In this document: piece by piece, positions 10,996 to 22,718 of the stretch | Layout of the letters: each line of letters begins with the position of its first letter | Position numbering within the stretch: the first letter of the stretch is position 1 | Origin: Umbilicaria muhlenbergii | Lineage: Eukaryota; Ascomycota; Lecanoromycetes; Umbilicariales; Umbilicariaceae | Assembly (NCBI GenBank): GCA_000611775.1 | Contig: KK106981.1 | Span: forward strand, 7,462,312-7,526,311 | Length of the DNA stretch: 64,000 bases | Direction: 5' to 3' | Translations under genes and position numbers: made by a program | The notes under the pieces: generated by a model | Databases searched by the model: none | Seen by the model: only the letters and a program-made list of their open reading frames with translations | Told to the model about the DNA's origin: nothing

Positions 10996-13779
10996 TCAAC
11001 CCTGGTAACTCCTCCTCGCGCCACTCTCCGTCCTGACTCCCTCCGCCTGCTCCCGCACCATCCACTCCAGTACCGTCTCGTAGCACAGCACAAACTGTCG
11101 GAGTGTCTGCACCATGCTCAGTCGTTGCACGCGGAAATCCTCCACCACCTTGGCCACGAGATCCACGTCATCTCTCTTGACCCACTCCTCCTCGCCATCC
11201 TCGTCCACCTCCATCCCCTCCCCGTCCTCACTGTGCTCGTGCCTGCCGCCCGCCAACCTCTGCCTTTTCACCATGTCCACCACGCTGTCCACCGTGCAGA
11301 ATGTCCCCGTCCGCCCACAGCCCGCGCTACAGTGCACCACCACCGGCCTCTGGCCCCGCGGCTCCGGCTCGGTCGCATCCCACCCACGGGCTTTGCACGC
11401 CGTGCTCCTGACCACGCTGTCGCATTGTTCGACCAGGCCAAGCACATGCGCCGGGTGGGCCGGCGCCCCGAAGTCGGGCCAGCTGGAATATTGCAGCTGT
11501 GTGATCTCGCGCATCGGTTGGAAGGGCTGGGTCGAGTGGGAAAGCGCGAGTTTGCGGATAATCACATGAGGTTTCTCGGTGGGACTCATGCAGTTGGATG
11601 CATCCTTGACCAGGTCTTTCTCCGCAACGCTGTTTGGATTCGTTGAGCGCCGGCGGCCTGCACTAGGTCGGCGCTCGTGAGTTTCCTTCAGCGATGGTGT
11701 TTTTAGTGACGAGCTTGGCGACTCAAGAGAGACACGCTTCTCATTGAGTGACTTGAGTTTGAAAGGGCCGTAGTCACCAGCATTCCAGTAAGGGTGACAT
11801 TTGCGCTGACCGCCTTCGGTTTCTGCCGTCAGCATTACGATCACTCGGGCGTCCTGCTCCCACACAACACGCCAGAAATCCTACAAGTCAAGATGTGATT
11901 AGCTCTGCCGCTTGTTGTAAGGTCAAACGGATCGCTGCCTATTGGGACTTGAGCTTACCTCGAAAGTAGCGGGAACAGGAGCTTGCGAAGCGATATAATG
12001 CTTGTTGCTCCATTCAGCTTTGATGTGACTTGCATTGACATAATCACACCCCCCCTCTGGCACGTTCTGCAAGTGTACCCTTGAGTGGTCATATGGCAAC
12101 ATATCCTTGTATCTATTTTTCGTGCCTTTCTCGATTCCCGCAATCTGAACCGATTGCGCGGAACTAGGCGAGGGTGTTCCGTAGCAGACATTCCCAGAGA
12201 GTGCTTTTTGCATCCGTTTCTGCTCCGCCTTCTCGATAGTCAAAAAATGATCTGCTATTGCTTTGCCTTTGTCGTTCCTATCGGCGGCCTGGCGTATCCA
12301 ATGTGGCAGCGCCGCTTCGCTTTGCTGTGTCAAGGAAGACGGATGCATGACAGGCATCTGGCCGACACCTCCGATCAGATCCAGGTTCTGCCTAATATTT
12401 CCAAAGAAAGGGTTCGCTGCTGTTTGCGTCGAGGGCATCGCACACCCTCCAGCCACGGGTAGCAAACCAGGCATTGCCGGGTCGATGGATAGCAGCTTTT
12501 TGCTCGAATGGTGGGTCTCATTACTCGGTCGTGTATCTACATGATCCGGGAACAACTGTGCGAACTCGTTGAATCCTCCACGGATCACGCAAGCCGTCCC
12601 TTCCCAACCTTCACTAGTAAATTTCTTCAACGTATTGATTGAGGATACTGCGTCCTTCAGTTGAGCGGAGCTGGCGTCATAGACCACGATATATTTGGCT
12701 TCCTTCCACCCAGCGAACTTGGCCTTTTCTTCCTCCTTGGTGAAAGTATCTGCAAGTTTTTGAACATTGAACGATGGGCGCTTGAGAAGCGTTGTCGGTA
12801 TGCAAAGGTTGATTGCGCCAGATAATCGTGAAACTGAAAACTGCGGAAAGACCCTCAAATCGAGCAGCAAAATATCTTGTGGTGGCGATGTCTTCAAAAG
12901 ATCAATCAAGTTCTGGGGGTTGATCATGCCCAGGCCACTGTTACTGAATTTATCGGGAAGTGTATCAGCTCGGTGTACACGATGCTTGAGTGATGTACCC
13001 GGTGACGGAGGATCGATTTTGTTGTACGGCAATGAAAGGCGTGGATGTCTGTTGTCGAGATTGGAGAGCTGAGACCTTGGTAGCTTGAGGGGTTCATCCA
13101 CTATACCTGCTGGAGAGTCTTGTCGAGGAACGTCAAAAAACGATGGTTCGCTGGATTTCTGACCTGGACGAAGATGGCTTTCATACGCGAAATCAACTTC
13201 CATCGGATCATTCCCCTCTGAGGCGCCCTTGGTATCTGGAATGGGAATGGGTTGCGAAGGAGAGTAAATAGGATCATCTCGGGTTTCTCGTTCCTTCTCC
13301 AAGCCACCCAGCGTGGGTAGTTGCCCGGACCCCATACTGAAGTGTGACAGATTCCCATGGCTCAGACTAAACGGGTTCGTTTCCGATTGTCTACGAAAGG
13401 CCTCAAATTCAAGATTCCCCTCGACAGGGAGAACCCTCGGAGATGTCAGCCCAGTCGAGCGGACTGCGGACGTTGGCGGACTCCAGTTGGACTTCGCATG
13501 TCCGCCTGGGTTTGAGTCTAACGGGATGTTGCTCGCAGGGTCGACGACGAAGCCAAAGTAGCTCGGACTTGAAGCACGCAGATTGTGAGATTGTGGAGGC
13601 GATCGAGAACTGGTCGAGTATGGTGCGGCGGCTTGGCCTACAGACGCGGCTGCTCGGCCGGGAAGACTGAGAGGGGTGGTGGACGGTCGTTTGTGGGAGC
13701 GAGATTGGGAGTGAGGTTGCGAATGTGACGGCCACGGCGTTCGGGGCGAAGGCCGAGTGGTTGTGGCGGTACTCATCAT
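10996..13779 (-). CDS. Rhodanese-domain protein tyrosine phosphatase (Pyp1/Ptp2-like)
   Basis: Two exons (13779-11959, 11880-10996; 78-nt intron, gtaagc...tag) give ~901 aa. The N-terminal ~250 residues are disordered and Ser/Pro-rich. A rhodanese-like domain follows (about 290-430: LIDLLKTSPPQDILLLDLRVF ... ACVIRGGFNEFAQLFP) without an evident active-site Cys loop. The PTP domain runs from NRYKDMLPYDHSRV through GGCDYVNASHI and WPDFGAPAHP to the signature VVHCSAGCGRTGTFC. Fungal PTPs with this layout (S. pombe Pyp1/Pyp2) dephosphorylate stress MAP kinases, and the inactive rhodanese part serves as the kinase docking module. A Ser/Arg-rich insert sits inside the PTP domain between KSLNEKRVSLE and the WPD loop. 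An adjacent Met pair starts the protein. Confidence 0.88.
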
Positions 13780-15772
13780 GGAAGATGTAGACCTTGTGGG
13801 ATCAGGTTGGTAAGGGTGACAGAAGCCCCCCTTCTATCTGCGACGTGTACCCGATGTATGCCACAGCTAAAGTAGAACATTATTGTGTAGTGTTCTACAA
13901 GACAGACATGTTAGAGGTAGAATAGGATTAGAGTGTCTTGATAATTGATGGGAGATTAAGTTCGAAGGTCGAAGACGGTGGGTGCGGTGGAGGCAAACAC
14001 GACCTGGACCCGGTCGCGCTACTCGTACTATGAGCTTAGAAGGGCGGTATGGGAAGGTAGATCAGCGTTGGGATTGGCGGCTGTTGTTGTCGATCGTCCG
14101 GAGAGGCGACGACAGAGTCGGGAATTGAAAGGAAGATGCGATGGTTCCAGATTGCTGTCACTGCACGCTTACAAAGTAGTAGCGTTACCAAGCGGTATCG
14201 CGTGCGTAAGGTACCGTCGTCCGAGGTTCTTCTGTGCGAGAGTTTGGCGTTGAGTTGATTATGAGTGGTCGAAGAACCACAGTACTGGGACTGGGAGAGT
14301 GTGGCCAAGATCGACGGAGATGATGATGCTGAGGAATCGGGAATCCCTTCACGTGGAGTGAGGGAGACGAAGAAGAGTAAGACGTAAGGATGAGATCTTC
14401 TTCGCACTCAGAACGAGCAACGGGGGTGGTCGGCGAGGACGATGGCACTTAGGTAGTACGGCCGTCGTACCTGTCAGTCGGTGACTGCCTCGAGCTGATT
14501 CTTTCCCTTGTTTGGGGCGGAGAAAATAGATTAGCGTGGGACCCTGAGCCTCGCAGTTGGCGTTCGCTTTGACGTTCGCTTTCGCTTTCGCTTTCGCAAA
14601 CTGCCTCACAGCTGTACAGGCGTGCTCAGCCCGGATGGAAATATTCGTACTCAGGTATAGCCGTGGGCAGTGATAGGTGTCCAAGATCAGTACGGCATTA
14701 TGGCAGACCTGAATTCTGGGTACAACTCGCACGGAGGGGTCAAAGGTCAATTCACTAGGGGTCCCTCGTCCAGCGGAGTTGGTGCAGTCACGAAGTCCGG
14801 ATTGCGCCACCTACGTCATGCGCTGACAGACATTTCCCCCCGTTCCTCCAATTCGTCCCTGCAAGCGAAAGACCACGCGAGGGCCGGCGGCGGCCTAGAT
14901 TCCGCCGCGGCCCCTTCCAGAATTCCCAGCGTCACGGATCCGGCAGCTTTTCCCACTTGGCCTTGCCTTTCACGTACATCCCCTGCGTCCCAGCACAGCT
15001 TCTGCATCATCTTCCCATTGTCGGTGGAATGCAATCATCGATGTTGAGTCAGGTACCTAAGCTGCCACCCTCGGCGGATAGCATCATCACAATCGAAAAA
15101 ACCTCCTGGCCCACAGTGGATTGGACTGTCTGACCCATATCTCCCGGCTTGGCTCGTTGCGTTGCTTACACAGCCTTCCATTCTTCTCCACGCTCCCGAC
15201 GCTTTTCTATTACAGACGCTGCCGTCCGATCTTTCTGTACAACAAGGCTTTGCGAGGCTGCTTGACTATTCATCATCGCACCAGCGCTCTTACCGCTGAG
15301 CTGATACGCTTGGCTCGATAGATGACAGGCGCTTATGTGCATTTACGGAACCTCGCTCCGTGCGGCCATGTAAGACCGTGGAGTGGCGTGGGCGGGGCTG
15401 TGTGACTGCGAGCCTCGAAGACGGCACTGCTTGTGCTCAGCGAGGTCCTTCTAAGCCACGACCATCATCTCCGTCGTCACTGTCTCAACTACGCCGTTGC
15501 CTTGTGAGAGGGGTTCTTTGTAAGGTAATGATCATTCTCTTTTGGTATTGAAGTAGCCTTTGTGCACGGACGAGGCATCACCGCCACTCGTTGTTCGCCT
15601 TTTGTACTCCCTAAATCCTTCGCTTGGCCTTCCCACCACGCCCATCTCAACGCCTGCTGCGCCCTAACCCTCAATGACGTATCATTGTTCTGGCATTTGC
15701 GAGGCTTCCATCACATGTTCATTTTCGCTGCGGCCTTGACATGGCAACTTCTTATTGACATACCTTCACATC
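13780..15772. other. gene-free stretch with small repeats
   Basis: About 2 kb upstream of the PTP gene. It contains an 8-bp inverted repeat (GTAGAACA at 13872-13879, TGTTCTAC at 13891-13898, 11-nt loop) and a CTTTCG hexamer tract near 14570-14600. ORFs up to 153 codons occur but lack recognisable domains. I see no gene I can support. Confidence 0.5.
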
Positions 15773-17727
15773 TTATCCATGCATACTATGCAACAGTGGC
15801 ATTGCCACTGCGTCCACAGGCCAGGCATCGTAATCCATTGATAAATGCTCCCGATCTCCACTGCACATATGTCCAACATTCCACTTCACCAATCCGCGGT
15901 CAGTCATGGCATACAGCTTGGCCTCGTTCACCCACAGCATGCTATGGACCACTCCCACAGACGGGAGCTTGACAGGTCTGAGCCGGCCGATGTTCTTCTG
16001 CGCGTTCCAGTCATGTGTAGGAAAGTAGGTCTCCAGTGCCCCCTGATGTAGCATGTCCGGCTCGATCGACCACACAAGCACGTTCGACCAGTCGGCCGTC
16101 GCGATCCTTCTGCCGCCAGGGGAGATCGCCATCACCGTACCCAGAGAACTCTGACCTTGGCGCCATCCCGCGAGGAAAGCAACTGCGTTCCATTGGAACC
16201 CTAGGCGCCGCCCCAGCTCCAGTTCTGCGGTGTGGTCGCAGATCGCTGACGGTCTGTCCACTTCCATTTGGACGATGAATGCGTCGTTCTTCTCCGTGGT
16301 CACGCCGATGGCGAGGTAGGAGATGCGGCAGGTCGGGTCGAGGCTATCAGGCATAATCAGATTTCTTTCGTGGAGAGAATGGATTGGCATGGAGATAGCG
16401 TAGTATTCCCAGCCTCTTCCTTCCAGAAGGATTGTCGCTTGGTTCAATTGAATGGATGTAGCATTCGGTGAGCTGGGATTGCACATCGAGGTGTACCATG
16501 AGTGTATTGGATTACCAGGCTGATGAAAGTTTAGGCTTCTGCCCTGGAAGATGAATTTCATGTCGAAGATAAGCCCATCATGGTGCGGTCCTGACGTTCT
16601 GTACAGGCCAATGCAAGGAGGGTCGTCGTATGTCATCATGGTTGGGGATGGGTCTGGGATAAGTGTCTGTTAGTTAAGTTTGCTTTCAGGTGATCAAGTA
16701 TCGTTTTATTAAACCTCTTGCTTGTCATCTTGTTCAGTATCAGTAAAGAGAAAAATTACACCGCCGGTACAATGCCAGACCACCGGCGAGCCCGCTCAGA
16801 AAATAGCGGTATGAACATTCAGTAACACCGGGCCGAAAATAAGCACAGAATGAACGTGAGGCTGGATGGGCAGAACAATGATTAAGACTGACCGTAACTA
16901 CAAGCGTCCATCAGCTTGGCATCGCGCCCATACAAACAAACTTCCGTCGTATTGTCGTCGCCAGGGGATTTCCATGCTATGCAAGCATTGCCATTGATTG
17001 CCAGCGCAAGGCCAACAGGATATGAGCCCTGCCTGTAAGAGATATCTCTGGTGTCCTGTACATTGGACGTGTAGAACCATCCTTTGGTGGCCGCATGGCA
17101 ATGATGGAAAGTCACCAGCTTCAGCGTGCGTTTAGCTTTGGCGGCTGCTTCATCCACAAACGGAGATGCTTTTTCCGAGTGCAGCGTATATCTGTAGAGC
17201 ACCGCGAGATCTCTACTCGCAGAGAAGGCGACTTTGAGGACCTCGACATTACAAGATCCACCACCGTCACTTCTGCAAAATTCTGTCCTGAGCTCCGCTT
17301 TTAGACGTATGTGGTCGGCCGTGAGTTCATAGATATTTACCACGGGATGATATTGGTAGACAGTGGCCAATTGAGCTGGAGTGCCTAATGCCCCCGGACT
17401 AAGCACGCATTGCCGTACGTTAATGAGGTTGCTTCCGGGCGCGTATCTTGCAACGTCTGCAAGGACACCAACCCCGAGCAGATTCTCCGCAGCTCTATGT
17501 CGAAACTTAGTCAGAAGCTCGGGGGTAGGAACGTTCTCTCCCAAGCCCAATCTCAGCCCCGGGATACTGCCGATCTGATGGAGCAAGACATTCTTCGCCT
17601 TGGCAGCGTCAAATATCTCCTTGCATGTGAACAGCGAGATGGAGAGAGTCCCCGGGTCCATGTGCCATAGTATTGTCTGCAAAACTTCGAGGGGAAGATC
17701 CAGTAGCATTATGCCCCTCTTTTTCAT
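15773..17727 (-). CDS. F-box-like / beta-propeller-like protein
   Basis: Proposed exons are 17727-16893 and 16653-15773, joined by a 239-nt intron (gtcagt...cccag) that keeps phase and gives ~571 aa. The N-terminus (LLDLPLEVLQTILWHMDPGTLSISLFTCKEIFDAA) resembles an F-box, which would link substrates to SCF ubiquitin ligases through Skp1. The remainder reads like degenerate propeller blades (ATADWSNVLVWSIEPD, MLWVNEAKLYAMTDRGLVKWN). Fungi have many such F-box proteins of unknown substrate. The intron is longer than others here, so two separate genes or a missed small exon remain possible. Confidence 0.65.
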
Positions 17728-18326
17728 GCTTTGCGTGGAATTTGCTGGATGCAGCGCGGGCCGGGGGCGGCCATGAGAACGTCCACGGATTCTCTTTTCC
17801 GAAGCACAGTCAATCCCGCACCTTCATGCTGGCGAGCGTCCAGTAAAGGAGTGTTAAGAGGAAGAAGAAGAAGAAGCCAAAGTACGGGGGCTGGCACATG
17901 AGGTGATAGGTGTTAGGCAGCTTAGGCTGCAATCAGCCTTGTCTGGGGTAAGGAGCACGGACTGCGGGAAGTCTCCTCAGCCTCGCACGGCATAATCTTA
18001 GCTTCTGGACAACCCGGAGATCCCCTCGACAACAAATGCAAACGTGTAGCTACTTAGAATGCATCTTGTAAAGATTAACAACTTCTACCATATTTATGAT
18101 CCTCGAGAATCTGTCTTTGTTATTGAGTAGGCAGTTGAGGGGATCCCCAGCTGAGGACTGCCATTCATTGCTCACACATGGCAGGCGCATGGACAACACA
18201 CGTGACGGTCTCTCTCCAGCTGAGGACCCTCTTGATATGACAACAGCGAAGCGATGCATCTATATTCTTGGACTCTACCACCTCTGCATTAACCGGTCCC
18301 CAAACTCTGGTTTGCTTTGAGTGATT
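17728..18326. other. gene-free stretch with repeat copies
   Basis: Upstream of the F-box-like gene. It includes a GAA tract near 17862-17878 and two copies of the CAGCTGAGGAC motif (about 18136-18165 and 18208-18230) that recurs around the SNF2-like relic. I see no gene. Confidence 0.5.
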
Positions 18327-18359
18327 GAGAGGGGCCCCCAGCCGAGGACTGCCATTTAG
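18327..18359 (+). repeat. left arm of imperfect inverted repeat
   Basis: GAGAGGGGCCCCCAGCCGAGGACTGCCATTTAG. Its partner at 20042-20073 is the reverse complement with roughly 26 of 32 positions matching and one gap. Most differences are G/A or C/T. A further copy in the same orientation lies at 18136-18165. (The motif is read as GAGAGGGGCCCCCAGC then CGAGGACTGCCATTTAG.). Confidence 0.65.
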
Positions 18360-19930
18360 TTCTTTGATTCTTGTCTCGAGCTTCTCCAACAGCAAATTGA
18401 TCCCGGGACCCTCAAGCTCTACGGCGACCAAATCACACTTTTATTGGAGATGGATAGCACCAGATATCAATGGGAAGACTACCGAGATGCATGCCAGTTC
18501 TTGGAGATTGAGAAATGGCTTTCTCGATTCATCCCAGGACTGGATTTGGTATTGAAGCCGTACTAAGTCATCGATATCCACTTACCTTGGAAATGGAATG
18601 TTCTATAGTTTGGGGATCGGTGGTGGGAGACCCTGTGGCTGTGGGAAGAGTGCTATAGTTATTGGAAGCATACTCGTCGCCTACAAGCACCGGTCGAGAA
18701 ACAAAAGGCAATTTTCCAACCTGTTCCATCCAGCGAAGCTGACCCTGATGCTGGCACCCCCGTCTGTTTGCGGGTCTTGGATGGACAATTTCGCGACACA
18801 GGCTGGGAAATCTGGGCTCGTCGTGATTCCGTACCACAGGCCCCAGAAACCGCTGGTCAACAGCGATGCAATCTTCAACGTCAACAAGGAAGCGAACGTC
18901 AAAAGAGTAGTTGTTGGAAGCCACGATGATTAGCACTTGCGATCCCCGGCTGAGAGGGTCTACAACGCTCAAGCGTCTCTCCTCACCGGCAAGGTCGACC
19001 GCGCCTAAGAGCACATCCTCAAAGGCTGCTTCGGCCGAGTGTTGGCCGACAAAGGTCACGACAAAAAGTCGCCGAGAGCCATTACGGAGCTTAGTCCCGT
19101 GACTTCATAAAGGCCGGCCAGTAGAGAAGCCGAGCCGCTTCGGTCATTCATCTGGAGGCAGATTTTGCCACTCACATACCGCCACCCCGGTTCCAATACC
19201 GCCTGAACGACATGGGCGGCATCATCGACTTCCTAGAACGACCCGAATGGGTAGATTTGCTTGGATATGGCGGTGACCCTTATGAAGAAGGCAACCATTT
19301 TTCTGCATTGGCAGCCATCACACGCCGCAGCTTTAAGGAGCATGTTTTGAAGTTCTTCAATCCTGCCGCGAAAGCAAACAACCCTCGAGTCAGCGGGCAA
19401 GGTTACAGCGGCTTCTGGAGATATTCCTACTGAGACGAACGCCATCGAGCACGACTCCTTCTGCGGTCCGTTACTGTTTCGATGTGAAGGAAAACCTGGA
19501 CGGTGTTATTGGGGCAGAGTTCCAGAGATGCGAGTTCAGAGTGTCCGGGCGAAAGATCAAAATCAGTGGCAATCTGAGAGCGGATGGAGGATCCGCAGCA
19601 GCGAAACGACATGGAACGGCACATTGTCACGGAGTAGAAACCTTCGAAACTTTTATCACTAACAGGACATCGAGGGGGGGCCTCCTGGTCAGAAGACTAC
19701 CACGTGATGATTCCCCTGCTCTGAGGAGCCTCACATATATATTCGAGCGGGACGGCCAAGGCTTTAAAGTTGATGGGCACCTTACAGTCTTACGGTCTTA
19801 CAGGTACTCAAGGGAAGAGACACAGATAGACATGGACTTGGCTTGTATCTCAAAGTCACCCTGTACAGTACATACATCAGTTGATGACCACAGGCAAGAA
19901 GCATATGTCTCGCGGGCATATGACAAGTGA
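18356..19930 (+). pseudogene. decayed SNF2-family ATPase gene
   Basis: Successive frames keep pieces of an SNF2 helicase-like ATPase in the correct order: an N-terminal stretch ending WLSRFIPGLDLVLKPY (18366-18567), a Walker A-like GCGKSAIVIGSIL (about 18640), a block III-like LMLAPPSVCGSWMDNF (about 18745), a DEGH-like FGRVLADKGHDKKSP (about 19030-19075) and IIDFLERPEWVDLLGY (about 19220-19270). Frame changes and stops separate the pieces; one stop after KPY looks like a CAA-to-TAA change. The canonical Lys-Thr of Walker A reads Lys-Ser and DEGH reads DKGH. The 3' part (19484-19930) is not recognisable. SNF2 proteins remodel chromatin or repair DNA. This copy looks non-functional. Confidence 0.6.
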
Positions 19931-20546
19931 TTGCACCTTATCCGTCATCTACTTTGATATGTTCTGAGTGAAAAGTCTTGGCCAAGACTATTTTGCGTAG
20001 TTACTATTGAACGGGACCGCCGCAGAAGGCGTGTGCACACCATAAGTGGCAGTCTTCTGCTGGGGTTTCTCTCACCCACTGAGTACCAAGACAGACGGAG
20101 GACCGTCTAATGCAGAGATGGTGGAAGCCATGGATCCCTGAAATATTCATTTCAAGGATTTAGATACATCGATTCATTGTCGTCATACCAAGGTATTCCC
20201 CAGCTGAATACCGCCACTGATTTTGTCCATACGTCTGCAGTCCACCATGAATTAAACAATTGACTCTAATGCGGCCATGCAAGAGTACTATCACATGATG
20301 CTAAGGTGAATTTGCGTTCCCACTGTGTTGCCCAGGAGTCCTCCTGTGCTTGTATCCTCGTTGTGAGATGTAGATGAGATCCACGAGATCTGAATCCTAT
20401 GTTCGCGGTGATTTCTGTCCAATATACTGAGCGCCTTTTAGACCCCTTCCGGCACCATCCGGTTATTTACCAAGAACTCCGAGTCCTAAGTCCCAAGTCC
20501 CAAGTCCCAAACTCCACCATGCGAGCTCCTGTACATGCCCAAAACA
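19931..20546. other. gene-free stretch with repeat copy
   Basis: It holds the right inverted-repeat arm (20042-20073), a degenerate further copy of the same motif (about 20197-20220) and otherwise nothing recognisable before the acyltransferase 3' end. Confidence 0.5.
20042..20073 (-). repeat. right arm of imperfect inverted repeat
   Basis: The reverse complement starts GAGAGAAACCCCAGC and continues AGAAGACTGCCACTTAT. It pairs with 18327-18359, and the two arms bracket the SNF2-like relic. Confidence 0.65.
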
Positions 20547-21983
20547 TTAGGACAGGAGAAGAGGCTTTTCCGCCTTTGCGTCATCTTGAAACATACAATC
20601 CTCGAACCAGCGCGTCGCCCGCCCGCACAAAGGTTCCACATACGACAACCAAAGTTGTGCAACACGGTACAGGAACAAGTAGAACAAGGGGATAGCGAAC
20701 AGGCAGATCCAAATGTTCGCAAGCTGTAGTCGTACGGGTGGAAGCTCGTGTCCGTCAATATCTTTAGCATGGATTTGTTCGGGTACCGATATGCCGTACA
20801 GCATCCAGGTCAAGACAGTTCGCATAAGCGGCCCATGGATCAGGTAGACTGGCCAGCTCAATCGTCCCAGAAAGGTGAGGAAGGGGAGAGACAGAAGGTT
20901 TTGGGCACCTGGCGAAAAGACGACTCCAGTTAGGACGAGGTCCGCGCCAAATCCGGGGAAGAACCGCGCTAGCTCGCACTCCTCAGGGAAGATGAGCATG
21001 CCCAGCCCTTGTAGATATCGCGACCACCTAGTCCACTCGACGTTTTCTTCCGGGTAGGAACAGAAGAACAGGCCAATTATAATAAGGATAGAAGAGGTGA
21101 GAGTGCGGAGAATTGAGTGATCCGCCACGTATTGTTGGATAGCTGGATCGGAAGTAAGCTCGACAAGAAGGATACCGGTGACCACATGAATGCCGATGAG
21201 CGCTAACTCCGTTAGCATGGGCAGTTGATATTGGGAAGACGGGTGACCCGTACCATCTCGACTCATGTACATGAACACATAGAGCCCACAAAGAATGAGC
21301 ATACGAAATCTCGGTTTCACGTAGACGGTGGCAAACAAGGTCAGATAGGTCATCATCGAACCCTTCAGGAGATATGTAAGAGTCCACTGGATCGGATCGT
21401 ACTGGTTGCGCCCACTGATCCAGGTTGATAAGAGGTTGTCAAATAGCCCCCAGAAAGCCCCGGCAAAGGAGTTGCTCGGCACCGGACTGGTGTCCCGTAT
21501 CCAATCCGAACCCGCGTTCATTGCGATCCGAAAAGCCCCTAGTTCACACCAAAGCCAAGCAATTGTTGTTGCCACCATCGAAGGGAAGACGAAACGGCCA
21601 GTGCGCCGGAAGGCAGTCTTGGCAATGTTGGACAGCGCTTGCTCGGTCATGCCCGCCCGCGCTTGTTTGATGGGTTTCATCGAGGCAACATAACCGGTCA
21701 GGACAGCAAAGATGGCGATGCTAGGCCGGCCCATGATGAGCAGGCGGAAGAAAGGACGTTGGAAAAGGAGGGCGGGCTGGTCTTTTGCCGTTGCCGGAGC
21801 CAGATAGTAAGGGGCCAGTGAGCGGCATATGTGAGCGCTGACGACGATAACGGAGGCGATTCCACGAAGACCCTGTCTCAAGTCAGTCCGATGCACCTGT
21901 TCGAGGGTGTGTGGAGGTCTGCGGGAGTGACGAACGTCGATCCATTTGACGTCTCTCTGACCAGACGCAGCCATGCTTGTCAT
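20547..21983 (-). CDS. Acyltransferase-3 family membrane protein
   Basis: A single exon of 478 aa. The protein opens with the conserved TDLRQGLRGIASVIVVSAHI segment of acyltransferase family 3, whose His lies in the first membrane helix. Eight to ten hydrophobic segments follow (for example LLIMGRPSIAIFAVLTGYVA, ELALIGIHVVTGILLVEL, ILRTLTSSILIIIGLFF). The C-terminal part has the typical FLTFLGRLSWPVYLIHGPLM motif. Members transfer acyl groups to sugars, lipids or secondary metabolites at a membrane; the substrate is unknown. No biosynthetic partner genes sit nearby. The family is usual in Pezizomycotina, often as multicopy accessory genes. Confidence 0.85.
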   Translation of the reverse strand: MTSMAASGQRDVKWIDVRHSRRPPHTLEQVHRTDLRQGLRGIASVIVVSAHICRSLAPYYLAPATAKDQPALLFQRPFFRLLIMGRPSIAIFAVLTGYVASMKPIKQARAGMTEQALSNIAKTAFRRTGRFVFPSMVATTIAWLWCELGAFRIAMNAGSDWIRDTSPVPSNSFAGAFWGLFDNLLSTWISGRNQYDPIQWTLTYLLKGSMMTYLTLFATVYVKPRFRMLILCGLYVFMYMSRDGTGHPSSQYQLPMLTELALIGIHVVTGILLVELTSDPAIQQYVADHSILRTLTSSILIIIGLFFCSYPEENVEWTRWSRYLQGLGMLIFPEECELARFFPGFGADLVLTGVVFSPGAQNLLSLPFLTFLGRLSWPVYLIHGPLMRTVLTWMLYGISVPEQIHAKDIDGHELPPVRLQLANIWICLFAIPLFYLFLYRVAQLWLSYVEPLCGRATRWFEDCMFQDDAKAEKPLLLS

Positions 21984-22388
21984 GAGATCTGCAGCATTTG
22001 GAGCGTGTGAAGGCGGATGGTTGTGCGGGTTGTAGATATCGAAGCTTCAGCGCAGGCAGAAGAGACGGCGAGAGAGACGAAAGGGGGCGGGCAGGTCCAT
22101 GAAGGATGGTTTCGCAATGCTTGAGAAGGCCTGGGACCGGGAAAGTTGCAAGGTGGATGTTTTCCCCAGGTTTGGTCGTAATCGGCGCGGCGTCAGGACA
22201 GCACAGGCAGCACCGTTGGCACAGGAGAGGATCCGACGGTTCAGACGGCCAGTGGAAAGGCAAAGAGGCGGTGGTGGGCACCGGACGCATGTCCCAGCTT
22301 GCGTGGCTCGCGTGCACCCTGGCCATGCGCCGCCTCGCAGGCGCAGTAGTAAGTGTGGCCGATGCAGCATGCTGGGAAAGGAGGACGG

Positions 22389-22448
22389 CCAAGTGTGGGC
22401 AAGTGTGGGCAAGTGTGGGCAAGCGTGGGCAAGGGTGGGCAAGGGTTG
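22389..22448. repeat. 10-nt tandem repeat AAGTGTGGGC
   Basis: About six copies, with the last ones drifting to AAGCGTGGGC and AAGGGTGGGC. Because 10 is not a multiple of 3, all frames run through it and produce spurious repeat peptides. Confidence 0.9.
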
Positions 22449-22667
22449 GAGCGCAGGTGTGGCTGTTCCGCCCGGTGCAGGGGTGTCGTCGCATCGGTCA
22501 TTATTATTGGCAGCTTGGATGCAGAGACCCACCGGTACCCTACCAGGATGTACTGCTACCCACAGTTCACCCCACCAATAATAATGAAGCCAGCAAAACC
22601 AGGTCTCCAGTCACAAGGGGCGCACCTTGATGTCAACGTTTGGAAAAGCAAAGTGGAAAGCCGGCAT

Positions 22668-22718
22668 CAAGGTGAAGATGAAGGTGAAGATGAAAATGAA
22701 AATGAAAGTGAAAGAATC
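22668..22718. repeat. GAAGATG-type purine-rich repeat
   Basis: Hexamer-like GGTGAAGAT / GAAAAT / GAAAGT repeats; a low-complexity tract. Confidence 0.8.

Noticed and set aside
14349-14810. 153-codon minus-strand ORF
   Set aside because: No domain, runs through a hexamer repeat, and no supporting splice or neighbour context.
18568-19059. 163-codon minus-strand ORF
   Set aside because: It is antisense to the SNF2-like motifs, which are in the correct order on the plus strand.
20547-21983. Secondary-metabolite cluster around the acyltransferase
   Set aside because: No synthase, P450, transporter or regulator gene is adjacent; neighbours are gene-free DNA and housekeeping genes.
22047-22630. 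Cys/Pro/His-rich ORFs on both strands
   Set aside because: Their repeat peptides follow from the 10-nt minisatellite, which is open in all frames.
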